Source: an uncultured Eubacteriales bacterium
GTDB taxonomy: Bacteria; Bacillota; Clostridia; Christensenellales; Aristaeellaceae
NCBI GenBank assembly: GCA_902789795.1
Contig: CADAPM010000005.1
Span: 1-64,000, forward strand
Direction: 5' to 3'
DNA length: 64,000 nt
Under the pieces are notes generated by a model that did not search any database, was not told where the DNA came from, and worked only from the letters and a program-made list of their open reading frames with translations. How positions within the stretch are numbered: position 1 is the stretch's first letter; every line of letters starts with the position of its first letter. A program made the translations under genes and the position numbers. This document shows, piece by piece, positions 27,301-36,147 of the stretch.

Positions 27301-27774
27301 AAAAAGGTGCGCATTGGCGGTCTGCTGGTGCAGGCCAGCGCTAAGATCACGAAAAAGGGCGACCAGATGGGCTATCTGACCCTGGAGGACTTGACCGGCC
27401 AGATCGAATGCATGGCCTTCCCGAAGGTCTACAGGACTTTCCAGCCGCTGCTGCAGGAGGACCAGCCCGTGATCCTGAGCGGCCGCCTGTCGGTGCGAGA
27501 AGATGAGGAACCCCGCATCATCGTGGAAGCCGCCGAGCCGCTCATGAAGCAGGAACCCATCTACAGCAAGCTCTATATCCGCGTCCGTGCGCCCCAGCGG
27601 GCCGAAGCGGAAAGGATCCTGGCCGCCCACCCGGGCAAGATCCCGGTCTATCTGAACGATCCGGTAGAAAACAAAACCTTCCGCGCTCCGGAGTCGCTGT
27701 GGATCAAGGACGATATCAGCCTGCTGCGCGACCTGAACGCACTCTTGGGCACAGAAAACGTCCGTCTGGTGTAA
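24346..27774 (+). CDS. dnaE: DNA polymerase III alpha subunit (DnaE)
   Basis: A 1,142-residue replicative polymerase subunit. An N-terminal PHP domain begins HLHLHSEYSLLDG (residues 4-16); the catalytic palm carries GPGRGSGAGSIVAY and PDIDVDF (residues 390-396, metal-binding aspartates); fingers and tandem helix-hairpin-helix follow (YAFNKSHAAAYG, then ...RALESLIKAGCFD), and an OB fold starts near residue 987 (VRIGGLLVQASAKITKKGDQMG). This is the DnaE1 type without the built-in exonuclease of PolC. GGGAG precedes ATG 24346. No promoter fits between the hairpin and the start, so transcription must begin before the hairpin. Confidence 0.97.
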   Translation: MAFAHLHLHSEYSLLDGACRIKRLIPRLKELGQDSCAITDHGVLYGAVEFWSAMTDAGLHPVIGCEMYVAENRLVQQRGMAHLILLCENETGYRNLCLLDSLAFTEGFYYKPRIDYALLEEHHEGLIALSACLSGDLSRALLDGRYEDARAFALRMSEIMGKDHFYIELMDHGLPDEKTVLPRLVRLSEETGIPMVVTNDCHYLTQEDSEAQEVLMCIQTGKTLEDDKRMRLQTDQLYVKSEAEMRELFPAFGDAIERTEEIAKRCQLNFDFKTIHLPRYPIETGETAEQMLRRLCTEGLSQRYAPDRQDAKDRLEYELSVIIQMGYVDYFLIVWDFIRYAREHGIMVGPGRGSGAGSIVAYSLGITQLDPLKYQLLFERFLNPERVTMPDIDVDFCYERRQEVIEYVARRYGQDHVSQIITFGTMAARAAVRDVGRVLGYSYQETDNIAKAIPNDLGMTLNKALEQSKDLKLLVETDPRVSRLYKIALQVEGMPRHASTHAAGILITNKPLTEYIPLQTNDGVVTTQYPMGIVEKLGLLKMDFLGLRTLTVIRDTLNLIRKNGRNMKPEDIPLDDPNVYKMISSGDTDGVFQLESAGMRSFLTSMQPQNFEDIIAAISLYRPGPMDSIPRYISGKQDPSSVHYETPLLEPILSVTYGCMVYQEQVMQIVRDLAGYSYGRSDLVRRAMAKKKHDVMAKERKYFVYGSEEDHVPGAVSRGVPAEVAEHIFDEMTAFASYAFNKSHAAAYGVVAVQTAWLKYYYPAEFMAAMMNSFIGNTVKTNAYIQTCRDKKIPVLKPDINHSQSRFSVEKDGNDKTCIRFGLKGIKNVGERCIEEFIAERENNGRFADLIDFCRRCAGPELNKRALESLIKAGCFDYTGINRAQMLGIYDTLLDAESRQRKVRSTGQLSLFDSAFGNSAATRHDYPDVPPFSYEEMLRQEREMTGVYLSGHPLEKYQSALKRLPDNTAAILEEIEESNGLNMDGKKVRIGGLLVQASAKITKKGDQMGYLTLEDLTGQIECMAFPKVYRTFQPLLQEDQPVILSGRLSVREDEEPRIIVEAAEPLMKQEPIYSKLYIRVRAPQRAEAERILAAHPGKIPVYLNDPVENKTFRAPESLWIKDDISLLRDLNALLGTENVRLV

Positions 27775-27874
27775 CTTCTGGGTCTGTTTACAATTCACCC
27801 GGAACTTTTTCCGTTATCTTTCGTCTAAAGATTCGAACGAAACAGCCGATACCCGGCAGAAAGGCGGAAGAACG

Positions 27875-29710
27875 ATGAAAAGATACCTAAGTATGTTTTT
27901 GGTCCTCGCTGTGCTGATGGCGTATATGCCCTGTCTCGCAGCAGATTCTGCTGACCACACCCTGCTCCAGCCCGGGGACAGCGGTGAAGCCGTGACAGCG
28001 CTGCAGGCAAGGCTCTATGAGCTCGGTTACACGACCACAGAGACCGACGGGACCTACGGACCCGGAACCGAGGAGGCGATACGGGATTTTCAATCCGCGA
28101 ACGGCCTGCTGGTGACCGGCATCGCGGACCAGACCACACAGGCGATCCTCTTTTCCGATAAGGCGGCAGCTTATGACCGCTATCAGGACATCGTGGTCGA
28201 GGTCGAAGAGGTCGCGGACGGCTACGCAGTGCCCGGCGTGAACCTGTTTGCATCGACTGCTATGCCCTATGCTATGAAGACCGGCGCCGGCCTGCCCATG
28301 CCCGAGCTCAGCCGCGACAGTTATGCCTTCATCCACGAAAACGGTTTTCAGTCCGTGACTGCGTCGCCTTTTTCCACCTTCGCGGCGGACGTGGACACCT
28401 CCTCCTACGCCCAGGTGCGATCCCGCATCCTGCGCGGGGAAAAAGTCCCCGCGGACAGCGTGCGCACGGAAGAGATGCTGAATTACTTCCGTTATCAAGG
28501 CGCAGCGCCCAAGGACAACGATCCCTTCGGCGTCACTATGGAGCTGACGGACTGCCCCTGGAACGAGCAAACGAAGCTCCTGCGCATCCTGCTGACCGCC
28601 AGGGAGATCCCGGAGACCGAGCGGACGCCCCGGCATCTGATCTTCCTGATCGACACGTCGGGCAGCATGGAAGGTCCTGACCGCCTCGACCTGGTAAAGA
28701 GGGCCTTCCTGATGCTCTTGGAGAACATGGACGAACAGGATCACATCTCCATCGTGACCTACGCGTCTCAGGAAGCCACACTCTCTGAATACACCTCCGC
28801 CGCGGACAAGACGAAGCTGATGGAGACCGTCTCCGACCTTGAAGCGATGGGGTACACGAATGGCAGCGCCGGCTTGATCCGCGCCTATGAGATCGCGGAC
28901 AAGTACGCCTCCGCCTCGCAGAACACCAGGATCCTGCTGGCGACCGACGGCGATTTGAACGTGGGCGTGACCTCCGAAGGCGATCTCGCCCGCCTGGTGA
29001 TGGAAAAGAAGCAGAGCGGCACGAGCCTGACCGTCCTGGGCTTCGGCTACGGCAACTACCAGGACGACCGCCTGCAGGCCCTGGCCAATTACGGCGACGG
29101 CAACTGCTATTATATCGATACGATCTATGAGGCCCGCAAGGCGCTGATCACCGAGGCCGGCGGCACCTTCGACCCGGTCGCCTCCGATGTGAAGATCCAG
29201 CTGGATTTCAACCCCTCCAAGGTCCGGGGCTACCGGCTGATCGGATATGAAAACAAGCTGCTGAACGCAGAGGACTTCGCCAATGACGAAAAGGGCGGCG
29301 GCGACATCGGCTCCGGACAGCAGATGACCGCCCTGTACGAGATCGTCCCGGTCGACAGCGATTTTGATTTCGGCGCAGTCGAAAGCAAGTACACCCTGCC
29401 CCAGCCGGACAACAACAGCGCAGAGTGGCTGACCCTGAATCTCAGGACCAAGATCCCGGGTGAGGCAGAAAGCCAGCTGTACTCCTATCCCCTGCTCGGC
29501 TTCGGCACAGAGCCGCTAAGCGCCGATTCCCTCTTCGACGCGGCCGTCGTCGAGGTCTGCATGAATCTGAGGGACAGCGAATACAAGGGCACCTCCAGCT
29601 GGTCTTCCGCTTTAGAGCTCCTTAGGGCCAGCAATCCGTCCGGGGACCCGTACAAAGAAGAATTCGTCTATCTGGTGACGCTATTGGAAAGAGCTGAAGC
29701 CGCAAAATGA
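27875..29710 (+). CDS. secreted peptidoglycan-binding and von Willebrand factor A domain protein
   Basis: A 611-residue exported protein. After the signal peptide (to about residue 23) comes a peptidoglycan-binding-like domain (LLQPGDSGEAVTALQARLYELG, about 28-95), a linker, the N-terminal YfbK-type region (FSTFAADVDTSSYAQVRS), a von Willebrand A domain with MIDAS site DTSGS (Asp260) and a C-terminal YfbK-type domain (GTFDPVASDVKIQLDFNP onward). YfbK-like proteins are metal-dependent adhesion-type proteins of unknown role; here the added wall-binding domain should tether it to peptidoglycan. No sortase signal or lipobox is seen. Confidence 0.88.
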   Translation: MKRYLSMFLVLAVLMAYMPCLAADSADHTLLQPGDSGEAVTALQARLYELGYTTTETDGTYGPGTEEAIRDFQSANGLLVTGIADQTTQAILFSDKAAAYDRYQDIVVEVEEVADGYAVPGVNLFASTAMPYAMKTGAGLPMPELSRDSYAFIHENGFQSVTASPFSTFAADVDTSSYAQVRSRILRGEKVPADSVRTEEMLNYFRYQGAAPKDNDPFGVTMELTDCPWNEQTKLLRILLTAREIPETERTPRHLIFLIDTSGSMEGPDRLDLVKRAFLMLLENMDEQDHISIVTYASQEATLSEYTSAADKTKLMETVSDLEAMGYTNGSAGLIRAYEIADKYASASQNTRILLATDGDLNVGVTSEGDLARLVMEKKQSGTSLTVLGFGYGNYQDDRLQALANYGDGNCYYIDTIYEARKALITEAGGTFDPVASDVKIQLDFNPSKVRGYRLIGYENKLLNAEDFANDEKGGGDIGSGQQMTALYEIVPVDSDFDFGAVESKYTLPQPDNNSAEWLTLNLRTKIPGEAESQLYSYPLLGFGTEPLSADSLFDAAVVEVCMNLRDSEYKGTSSWSSALELLRASNPSGDPYKEEFVYLVTLLERAEAAK

Positions 29711-29718
29711 ACATAAAG

Positions 29719-29745
29719 AATGCCGGGGCATCGAGCCTCGGCATT
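29719..29745 (+). terminator. intrinsic terminator after the VWA gene
   Basis: An 11-pair stem (29719-29729 with 29735-29745, one G-T pair) and a five-base loop, running into TTTTT, nine bases after the stop. It lies between convergent genes. Confidence 0.88.
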
Positions 29746-29763
29746 TTTCATGTTTACGCTTAA

Positions 29764-30231
29764 TTACTGGACCGCTTTGATGTCCTCCGCCGGGTCTCCG
29801 AACCCCATCAGGTTCTTGACCAGGCCGTCCCCGAACCGCTGGAACATCAGAAAACCCATATCGACCACGCGCTCCACATCCTTGATGGGCGGGCAGCCTT
29901 CCGAACAGGGCAGGATCGCCTGGTAGCGCACTTCCCCATCGTTGAAATCCAATTCAAATTTGCCGACCTTCAGGCCGTAGTTGGCGCGTATCAGGTATTC
30001 CGCCACCTGCGGGCGCACATCCTCCGTGGCCTTGATGGGGCACGTGGTAAAGCACTGGATGTCCCGGTCGTCCACGACCACCAGGATGCGGCAGGTGCTC
30101 AGCTTCCCCCGCAGGTTCATCCCCAGCGCGGCAATAAAGCGCTGGTCGTCATTCTGCTTGACTTCGTAGTGCCATTTCTGTGATTCAAGATATTCCAGCG
30201 TGATGCTGGTCAGGTTGTCCTTCTGCGACAC
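29764..30231 (-). CDS. YbjN-domain protein
   Basis: A 155-residue cytoplasmic protein resembling the YbjN family, small alpha/beta proteins of the type III secretion chaperone-like fold with unknown biochemical role. Supporting features are LESQKWHYEVKQNDDQRF, the alternating strands CRILVVVDDRDIQCFTTCPIK and VAEYLIRANYGLKVGKFELDFNDGEVRYQAIL, and the C-terminal helix. It stands alone, convergent with the VWA gene, and has its own promoter at 30263-30291. Confidence 0.7.
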   Translation of the reverse strand: MSQKDNLTSITLEYLESQKWHYEVKQNDDQRFIAALGMNLRGKLSTCRILVVVDDRDIQCFTTCPIKATEDVRPQVAEYLIRANYGLKVGKFELDFNDGEVRYQAILPCSEGCPPIKDVERVVDMGFLMFQRFGDGLVKNLMGFGDPAEDIKAVQ

Positions 30232-30262
30232 TGTGCGTCACCCCTTCCAACCATGATTCTGA

Positions 30263-30291
30263 GGTATATCATATTCGGCGAATGGTGTCAA
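30263..30291 (-). promoter_or_regulatory. promoter of the YbjN-like gene
   Basis: On the minus strand TTGACA (30286-30291), 17 bases and TATACC (30263-30268) preceded by TGA (extended -10) stand 32 bases before the ATG. Confidence 0.65.
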
Positions 30292-30432
30292 GGTTTCTGT
30301 TCCCCGCAAACAGTTCCGGGAGAAGAATTTTCAAAAGATGCAATAAAACCACGGGCTGTGCCGTCTAAATAGATGAGCCGTTCAGAAAATGGACGCAAAA
30401 AAGCAAAAACAAACTTTTTCGGAGGTTTTATT

Positions 30433-31245
30433 ATGCTGAAGAAGATCCTTTCCCTGGTTTTCGCGGTGCTGGTATGCGTGTCCGCCTATCATTACGCATC
30501 CTCTGAGAGCCTGTTTACGGAGCCCTGCGCCGCCCTGGTCAAGGCACGCCAGCTGCTGGAGGAGAAATACGGCCTTAACCAGAGTCTTGCAGCCTACTTT
30601 ACCGAGGCCGTGCTCAAGGAAGAGGACGGATACAAGGTCGTTTTCTATTCTAACTTTGAGGATCTGGATTATGTCCTCGGCCGCTATACCGCGACCATCA
30701 AGGGAGAGGACGCGTCCATCTCCTGGTCTTGGGATGGTAAAGAGGTCCCCTATGCCGGCAACGGCCTTGCCTCCCACGCCTGGGGCAAGGATCAGCTGCG
30801 CGAGATCTGGCTGATCAACAAGCAATCGAGCCGCATGAGCGAGTACGCCACGATCGCACGCGATATCGCCTATGCCGGCGGCTACGATCATGCTGGATAC
30901 ATCGCGCCCCTGCCGGGAAACGGCGAAGAGCCCGATACACAGGACTATGATCCTGCCAAGGCCAAGATCACGATCGAAGACTCCAAGAAGATCGCGCTCG
31001 ACGCCCTCAAAGAGGCCTATGGCCTGAGCGATGAGCAACTGAACAGCATGCGGCTGGGCATCGACGGGGATTTCACCTGGTACGAGGGAAACGCCAAAGG
31101 CGAGCCTGTGACTACCATCGTTTACGTGCTCTGGGATGAGCACAAATGGGAGGATGGCAACGGAAACTATTACGTGACCGTCAATCAGGCCAACGGCCTG
31201 GTGGAGGAACTGTACTATCTTGACGGAATCATCGGAAACGGCTGA
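30433..31245 (+). CDS. secreted PepSY-like protein of unknown function
   Basis: A 270-residue exported protein. ATG 30433 follows GGAGG by seven bases and gives a good signal peptide (MLKKILSLVFAVLVCVSAYHY...); the longer frame upstream encodes a Lys-rich leader and is rejected. The C-terminal half contains a PepSY-like unit (ITIEDSKKIALDALKEAYGLS, then EPVTTIVYVLWDEHK and YYVTVNQANGLVEELYYLDG); an earlier repeat of the same type may cover residues 30-110. PepSY units are thought to bind or inhibit peptidases in the wall, but that is family inference. It is followed by another secreted protein gene. Confidence 0.8.
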   Translation: MLKKILSLVFAVLVCVSAYHYASSESLFTEPCAALVKARQLLEEKYGLNQSLAAYFTEAVLKEEDGYKVVFYSNFEDLDYVLGRYTATIKGEDASISWSWDGKEVPYAGNGLASHAWGKDQLREIWLINKQSSRMSEYATIARDIAYAGGYDHAGYIAPLPGNGEEPDTQDYDPAKAKITIEDSKKIALDALKEAYGLSDEQLNSMRLGIDGDFTWYEGNAKGEPVTTIVYVLWDEHKWEDGNGNYYVTVNQANGLVEELYYLDGIIGNG

Positions 31246-31355
31246 AATAATCGCATCGTAACAGATTTGTTATGCTTTGTTGATGGTAATGCAATGAAAG
31301 AAAGGTATAATGTTCACGACAGGATGCGGAAAACCGCGTCCGGGAGGAAATGATG

Positions 31356-32915
31356 ATGAAAAGAATGCTTGCGGCTGCGCTCGTTCTGGTGCTGCTGGCC
31401 GCTGCCATACCGGCCCTTGCCGACCTCGGCACAGGCACTGTAAAAGGCGGCTGGCTGCGCATGCGCTCGGCACCGACGACCTTGGGCGCGGTCATCGGAC
31501 GCTACTATACCGGCACGAAAGTGACCGTCCATTCGCAGACCGGTACCTGGTACTATGTGACCGCGCCGGACGGGAAGGTCGGCTACATGAGCCGCAATTA
31601 TGTGACCCTGACCGGCGGCGGATATACCCCCTCCGACGGCAGCTGGTCCGGTGTCCCCAGCGGGGAAAGCGGCTATGTGACCAGCCAGAACGGCAAGGGC
31701 GTGCGCCTGCGTTCTTCGCCCTCCGCGGCAAACAGCGGCAACGTGATCGGGCTGTATAATGTCGGCACCAAGCTGACCGTTCTGCAGCGCGGGGTCGGCT
31801 GGCATTATATCCAGATCGGCAGCCAGACGGGCTTTATGATGTCGAAGTTCATCGTCATCGGCGGTTCTCCCGCTCCTGTTCCCCCGATCGACCCCATCCC
31901 GGACACCCATTACACCGCTTATGTGACCAGCCAGAACGGCAAGGGCGTGCGTATGCGCACGGGCCCCAGCACTAGCTACAGCACGATGGGCACCTATCCC
32001 GTCGGCACCAAGGTCACTGTACTCAAAAATCTCGGCTCCTGGAGCTATATCCAGATCGCCAGCAAAACCGGCTATATGATGAGCCAATTCCTGACCACTT
32101 ATGCGCCGACGCCGGTGCCGCCGGTCGGACCTTCCGGGACCATCGAGACCGCGCAGATCACGATCCAGAACCCCATCATCGGCGACAGGCTGTACGTATA
32201 CGTGACCCCGGAAAACGCGGATTATAACGTGCACTGGTACAACGAGCTGGGCACGCTGCTCGGCTCCGGCAACGGCTACCCGGTCAAGAACTCCGACACC
32301 GGCCACCGCATCCGTGCCCGGGTCACGGGCCGCAACAACTGGAACGGTTCCGCGGACACGCTGTTCACCGATATCATCAGCTCCAGCAAGCCAGGTCCCA
32401 CCCTGCCGCTCACGGGCTCCATCAAGCTGCCGACCGTCGTTCAGGTCAATGAGCAGCTGACCGCTCAGGTCTACGACTGCAACGCGACAGCCCTCGATTA
32501 TACCTGGTATGTGGACGGTATGGAGTACTCCGAGAAAAAATCCATCAAGACCACCTCCGCCATGGCGGGAAAATCCGTGCAGGTCGTGGTGACCGCCTCC
32601 GGGTTCACCGGATCCCTGACCGCGGTGACGATGGTCCAGGCAGCCGAACCGGTCACGCCGCCCTCTGACTCCGGTGTGGAGTTCATCACCCCCGACAGCA
32701 AAACAGCTGAGCCGGAGACACCGCCGATCGTCGAGGCCATTACCCCGGAGCCCCTGCCGGAGACGGAGCCCTCGATCATTGAAGTAATCCCGCCCCTCGG
32801 AGCTGAAGCGATCACAAAGCCTGAAGCTGAGGCCGTGAGCCCTGAACCGGAGACCATCGTCCCGGTCGCTGAACCTGCCGAAGTGGAGCCGATCGTCGAG
32901 GCGATCATTCCTTAA
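31356..32915 (+). CDS. secreted protein with three bacterial SH3 domains
   Basis: A roughly 519-residue exported protein. After the signal peptide (ending ALAD) come three SH3-type units near residues 25-88, 103-170 and 188-248, each with the pattern VRxRxxPS/T...GxVIGxYxVGTKxTVL...W.YIQ...GYMxxxF (for example GKGVRLRSSPSAANSGNVIG). Two immunoglobulin-like units follow (residues about 265-430), and then an acidic, Pro/Glu-rich tail of about 90 residues (for example PETPPIVEAITPEPLPETEP). SH3 units bind wall peptides; the tail may span the wall. Three in-frame ATGs occur (31350, 31353, 31356); the last is best placed after GGGAGG. No catalytic domain is seen. Confidence 0.88.
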   Translation: MKRMLAAALVLVLLAAAIPALADLGTGTVKGGWLRMRSAPTTLGAVIGRYYTGTKVTVHSQTGTWYYVTAPDGKVGYMSRNYVTLTGGGYTPSDGSWSGVPSGESGYVTSQNGKGVRLRSSPSAANSGNVIGLYNVGTKLTVLQRGVGWHYIQIGSQTGFMMSKFIVIGGSPAPVPPIDPIPDTHYTAYVTSQNGKGVRMRTGPSTSYSTMGTYPVGTKVTVLKNLGSWSYIQIASKTGYMMSQFLTTYAPTPVPPVGPSGTIETAQITIQNPIIGDRLYVYVTPENADYNVHWYNELGTLLGSGNGYPVKNSDTGHRIRARVTGRNNWNGSADTLFTDIISSSKPGPTLPLTGSIKLPTVVQVNEQLTAQVYDCNATALDYTWYVDGMEYSEKKSIKTTSAMAGKSVQVVVTASGFTGSLTAVTMVQAAEPVTPPSDSGVEFITPDSKTAEPETPPIVEAITPEPLPETEPSIIEVIPPLGAEAITKPEAEAVSPEPETIVPVAEPAEVEPIVEAIIP

Positions 32916-32970
32916 TAAAAGCCCAGGAAGCCGCCTTTCAAGCCTGAAATCCGGCTTCTTGGATTTTATT
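32914..32970 (+). terminator. intrinsic terminator after the SH3 protein
   Basis: An 11-pair stem (32923-32933 with 32952-32962, one G-T pair) is extended by AATAAAA/TTTTATT arms (32914-32920 and 32964-32970) that give the T tract. It begins at the stop codon and lies 37 bases before the next gene. Confidence 0.8.
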
Positions 32971-33006
32971 AAATCTCCCCTATTCCCATGAGAAAGGAAG
33001 TCCGAT

Positions 33007-35646
33007 ATGAAGAAACTCTCTTTATCCATCCTGCTGATCATGACGCTGCTCCTGGTCTTCATTCCCGCCATCGCGGATGAAGGCATCAGCTTCAGCGAAA
33101 GCAGCGTGTCCCTGTATGAGAATGACGAGTTGCTGCTGGTCCCCAACGTCAGCGACGAGCTGAAGGGCGCGGACATCTCCTACATCTCCAGCAATAAATC
33201 CGCCGCCACGGTCAATAGCAACGGCGAAGTCAAGGCAGTCTCCAAGGGCAATGCCACGATCACCGTCACGATCAAGACGGCCAAGCAGACCTTCAAAGCC
33301 TCTGTCAAGATCACGGTCCTGCGCGCCGTGACCAGCGTCGAGCTGAATGACGAGGGCCTGAAGGTGCTGACCGCGGAAGACGGCATCCCCTTCGTCCTCG
33401 CTCAGAGCCTGCTCAGCGACGGACTGCCGGAAGAGGATTATGAGACCGCGATGGCGCTGGAGCAGATCATCCTGCTGAGCAAGGGCAAGTCCGTCCAGCT
33501 CAGGCCGGTGCTCAAGCCCGCCACCGCGTCCGACCGGACGGCCACGATCATCTCCTCCAACATCGATGCCCTGGAGGTCAATAAACAGAACATCAAGGGC
33601 GTCGAAGAGGGCGCGAGCATCGTGACGATCGCCAGCGTCTCAAACCCGGAGATCGCTTTGAAGTGCGGTGTCCTGGTCGTCACCCCCGTGACCAAGGTCA
33701 TCGCGGATACCGTAAAGCCAACCATCGGCGTCGGCGCAAGCACTCAAATCAACGTGAGCTTTGAGCCCGAGGATGCCACCTTCAGGGCCGTACAGTGGAC
33801 CAGCGAAAGCCCGAAGATCGCCTCCGTCGACGAAAACGGTCTGGTGACCGGCGTCGCCAAGGGCAAGACCGTCATCCGCGCGAAGGCCCTCGACGGCAGC
33901 AACAAACAGGACACTGTCACCATCACCGTGCAGATGATGCCGACCTCCGTGGAGATCAGCGGCGATAAGGAGCTGTCCCTGGCCACCGGAAAATCAAAGA
34001 CGGTGAAGGCAACGGTCAATCCCACCACCGCCACCAACCGCAACGTCACCTGGTCCAGCTCTGATCCCAGCATCGCCAAGGTCAATGCCAGCGGCTACGT
34101 GACCGGCGTCTCGATCGGCAGCTGTGACATCATCGCCACCTCCAACGCAGATCCCGATCTCAGCGACCGGATCCACGTTTCCGTCATCCAGGAAGTGACC
34201 TCCATCAAGTTCACCCAGCGGACCCTGGATGTGAACGTGGGCACCCTGGCCTTCGCCCAGGTGGAAGTCGCTCCCGCCAACGCTACCAACCCCGTCGTGA
34301 CCTACACCGTGGACAACAGCAAGGTCGCCACCGTCGATGAGAACGGCACGATCCATGCTTTGGCCAAGGGTACCACCACCATCCACGCCAAAGCCACCGA
34401 CGGCAGCGGAAAGAGCGGCACCATGACGCTGAACGTGATCCAGCCGCCCGAAAGCGTCACCCTGGACAAGACCTCCGTGACCGTCAACACCGGCCGGTCC
34501 GCCACGCTGCGCGCCACCGTGCTCCCCAAGAACGCGAACAACACGCACGTCACCTGGGAATCCACGGACACCTCCATCGCGAAGGTGAACACCGAAGGCC
34601 AGGTGACCGGCGTCAAGGCGGGCACCTGCCAGATCATCTGCAAGGCCAAGGGCGACGAATCTGTGGTCGCCATCGCGGATGTCACCGTGCATCAGCTGAT
34701 GACGAAGCTCACCGCGGAGGAACGCACCCTCAACGTGAACGTCAAGGAAACGGCCCGTATCCGCTGGACCGTCGGCCCGGATGACGTGACCGATCCCTCC
34801 GTGACCCTGACCAGCAATAAGCCCGCCATCGCCACGGTCGATCAGGACGGCACCGTCCACGGCATCAAACGCGGCGAGTGCACCATCACCATCAAGGCGG
34901 TGGACGGCAGCAGCAAGTCCACGACCGTCCGCATCAACGTCCTGCAGCCCGTGGAAGGCGTCTATATGGAGAAGAGCAATTACGAGGTGGACGTGGACAG
35001 CTCTGTCCGTCTGACCGCCAAGCTGATCCCCTCTGACGCCAGCAACACCAAGATGCTGTGGCACAGCATGGATGAGAGCATCGCCACCGTGAGCGGCAAG
35101 AACACCCGCCCCACCGTGACCGGCCGCCGCTGGGGCACTGTGGAGATCACCGGCTATACCGAGGACGGCGGGTACTCCGCCAGCACCTATGTGACGGTGC
35201 AGAACTACAACACCGCGATCCGTCCTACCGACCTCTATACCTCCAACAACGAGGTCAAGCTGACCCTGGTCAACGTCAGCAATCTGCAGATCGCCCAGGT
35301 CGAATTCAAGATCGAGTGCTTCGACATCTATAACATCCCCCTGGCCTGCAATACGAACGGCTCCAACACCTTCAACGGCACCTATTCTCATCCCCTCGGC
35401 GAGGGCGAAAGCACCCGCCACGGCCGGTTCAGCTTCAACCACTATCAGCAGCCCGACTTAGAGATCGGCCGCGTCGTGCTCACCGTTACCGGCTATCGCG
35501 TGCAGGAAGGCTGGCGCTATGACATCCCGGTCAACAAGCAGAAGCCCATCGAGTACCAGAGCCCCAACTATATCGGCCACGTCCCGACCAATGAACCTCT
35601 TATCACCCCTGTTCCTGACGAAACCCAGATCGAGCCCATGGGCTGA
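33007..35646 (+). CDS. secreted Big2 (immunoglobulin-like) repeat protein
   Basis: An 879-residue exported protein made almost wholly of bacterial Ig-like Big2 units. The signal peptide ends near residue 24 (AIADEG). About eight units of 80-85 residues follow, each with a strand ending such as VTWSSSDPSIAKVNASGYV, TGVxxGxxxIxAK and TVxV. The second unit, roughly residues 103-225, carries an insert. The last 130 residues (QNYNTAIRPTDLY onward) are a different beta-rich domain. There is no sortase motif, membrane anchor or catalytic site. Such proteins serve as surface stalks or adhesins. The terminator of the SH3 gene and a new GAAAGGAAG site ahead of ATG 33007 suggest separate transcription. 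Confidence 0.92.
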   Translation: MKKLSLSILLIMTLLLVFIPAIADEGISFSESSVSLYENDELLLVPNVSDELKGADISYISSNKSAATVNSNGEVKAVSKGNATITVTIKTAKQTFKASVKITVLRAVTSVELNDEGLKVLTAEDGIPFVLAQSLLSDGLPEEDYETAMALEQIILLSKGKSVQLRPVLKPATASDRTATIISSNIDALEVNKQNIKGVEEGASIVTIASVSNPEIALKCGVLVVTPVTKVIADTVKPTIGVGASTQINVSFEPEDATFRAVQWTSESPKIASVDENGLVTGVAKGKTVIRAKALDGSNKQDTVTITVQMMPTSVEISGDKELSLATGKSKTVKATVNPTTATNRNVTWSSSDPSIAKVNASGYVTGVSIGSCDIIATSNADPDLSDRIHVSVIQEVTSIKFTQRTLDVNVGTLAFAQVEVAPANATNPVVTYTVDNSKVATVDENGTIHALAKGTTTIHAKATDGSGKSGTMTLNVIQPPESVTLDKTSVTVNTGRSATLRATVLPKNANNTHVTWESTDTSIAKVNTEGQVTGVKAGTCQIICKAKGDESVVAIADVTVHQLMTKLTAEERTLNVNVKETARIRWTVGPDDVTDPSVTLTSNKPAIATVDQDGTVHGIKRGECTITIKAVDGSSKSTTVRINVLQPVEGVYMEKSNYEVDVDSSVRLTAKLIPSDASNTKMLWHSMDESIATVSGKNTRPTVTGRRWGTVEITGYTEDGGYSASTYVTVQNYNTAIRPTDLYTSNNEVKLTLVNVSNLQIAQVEFKIECFDIYNIPLACNTNGSNTFNGTYSHPLGEGESTRHGRFSFNHYQQPDLEIGRVVLTVTGYRVQEGWRYDIPVNKQKPIEYQSPNYIGHVPTNEPLITPVPDETQIEPMG

Positions 35647-35668
35647 TCGAAGCTCAGATTTAACCAAA

Positions 35669-35695
35669 CGACCACCGGCAGCTTGCTGGTGGTCG
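35669..35695 (+). terminator. intrinsic terminator after the Big2 protein
   Basis: Stem CGACCAC (35669-35675) with GTGGTCG (35689-35695), continued inside by CAGC/GCTG, and followed by CTTTTATAT. Confidence 0.75.
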
Positions 35696-35775
35696 CTTTT
35701 ATATCCAATTGTTTATTTGGATAGACAGAATAAGAAGGCTCTTCACGAAAAGTTAGGGAATGGCGGATGGAAGAT

Positions 35776-36050
35776 GAACACCCTCATCCGCCTCACTGCG
35801 CTCGGCACACACCTGGGCCTGCCGGCCCGCTCTTCACTGAGATCGGTCCACCGGACCGATCTCTGGGCGTTCAGAGCCCCCCGAGATCGGGGGAAGCCTT
35901 ATGGTCACCTTTTTTAGAATTATGTGCCTACAATCGCAGTGCGTTTGTTTGCTCAATATAGCAGAGGAACCCCGATAGAGCCTTCCCCCATCCATGGGGG
36001 AAGGTGTCGCGCCAAAGGCGTGACGGATGAGGGCTCTCGAATCGGGCTTT
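35776..36050. repeat. non-coding hairpin-rich repeat region (REP/MITE-like)
   Basis: This part of a 516-base gene-free gap holds several tight inverted repeats: an 11-pair stem 35839-35849/35853-35863; a seven-pair stem 35878-35884/35887-35893; and a compound element 35977-36037 with outer AGAGCC/GGCTCT, an 11-pair CCTTCCCCCAT hairpin (35981-35991/35994-36004) and a GTCGCGCC/GGCGTGAC hairpin. The words CCTCATCCGCCTCACTGCGC and GCGCCAAAGGCGTGACGGATGAGG are like dispersed palindromic repeats known from many clostridial gut genomes. Short open frames here are artefacts. Confidence 0.7.
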
Positions 36051-36122
36051 TCAGTTGTTCCCTAAGAAAACGTGAAGAGTCTTTCTCAATGCCCGTCTAT
36101 AATACCCTGATAAAAAGAAAAT

Positions 36123-36147
36123 CCCGGATGAATTATCTTCATCCGGG
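36123..36147 (-). terminator. terminator of the rpsF-ssb-rpsR operon
   Basis: A perfect ten-pair stem, CCCGGATGAA (36123-36132) with 36138-36147 and a five-base loop. On the minus strand it leads into ATTTTCTTTTTATC, 16 bases after the rpsR stop. Confidence 0.9.

Noticed and set aside
26095-27798. 567-codon minus-strand frame opposite dnaE
   Set aside because: Antisense to the conserved polymerase; composition typical of a shadow frame.
33994-35442. 482-codon minus-strand frame opposite the Big2 protein
   Set aside because: Its apparent repeats mirror the repeated Ig units on the other strand.
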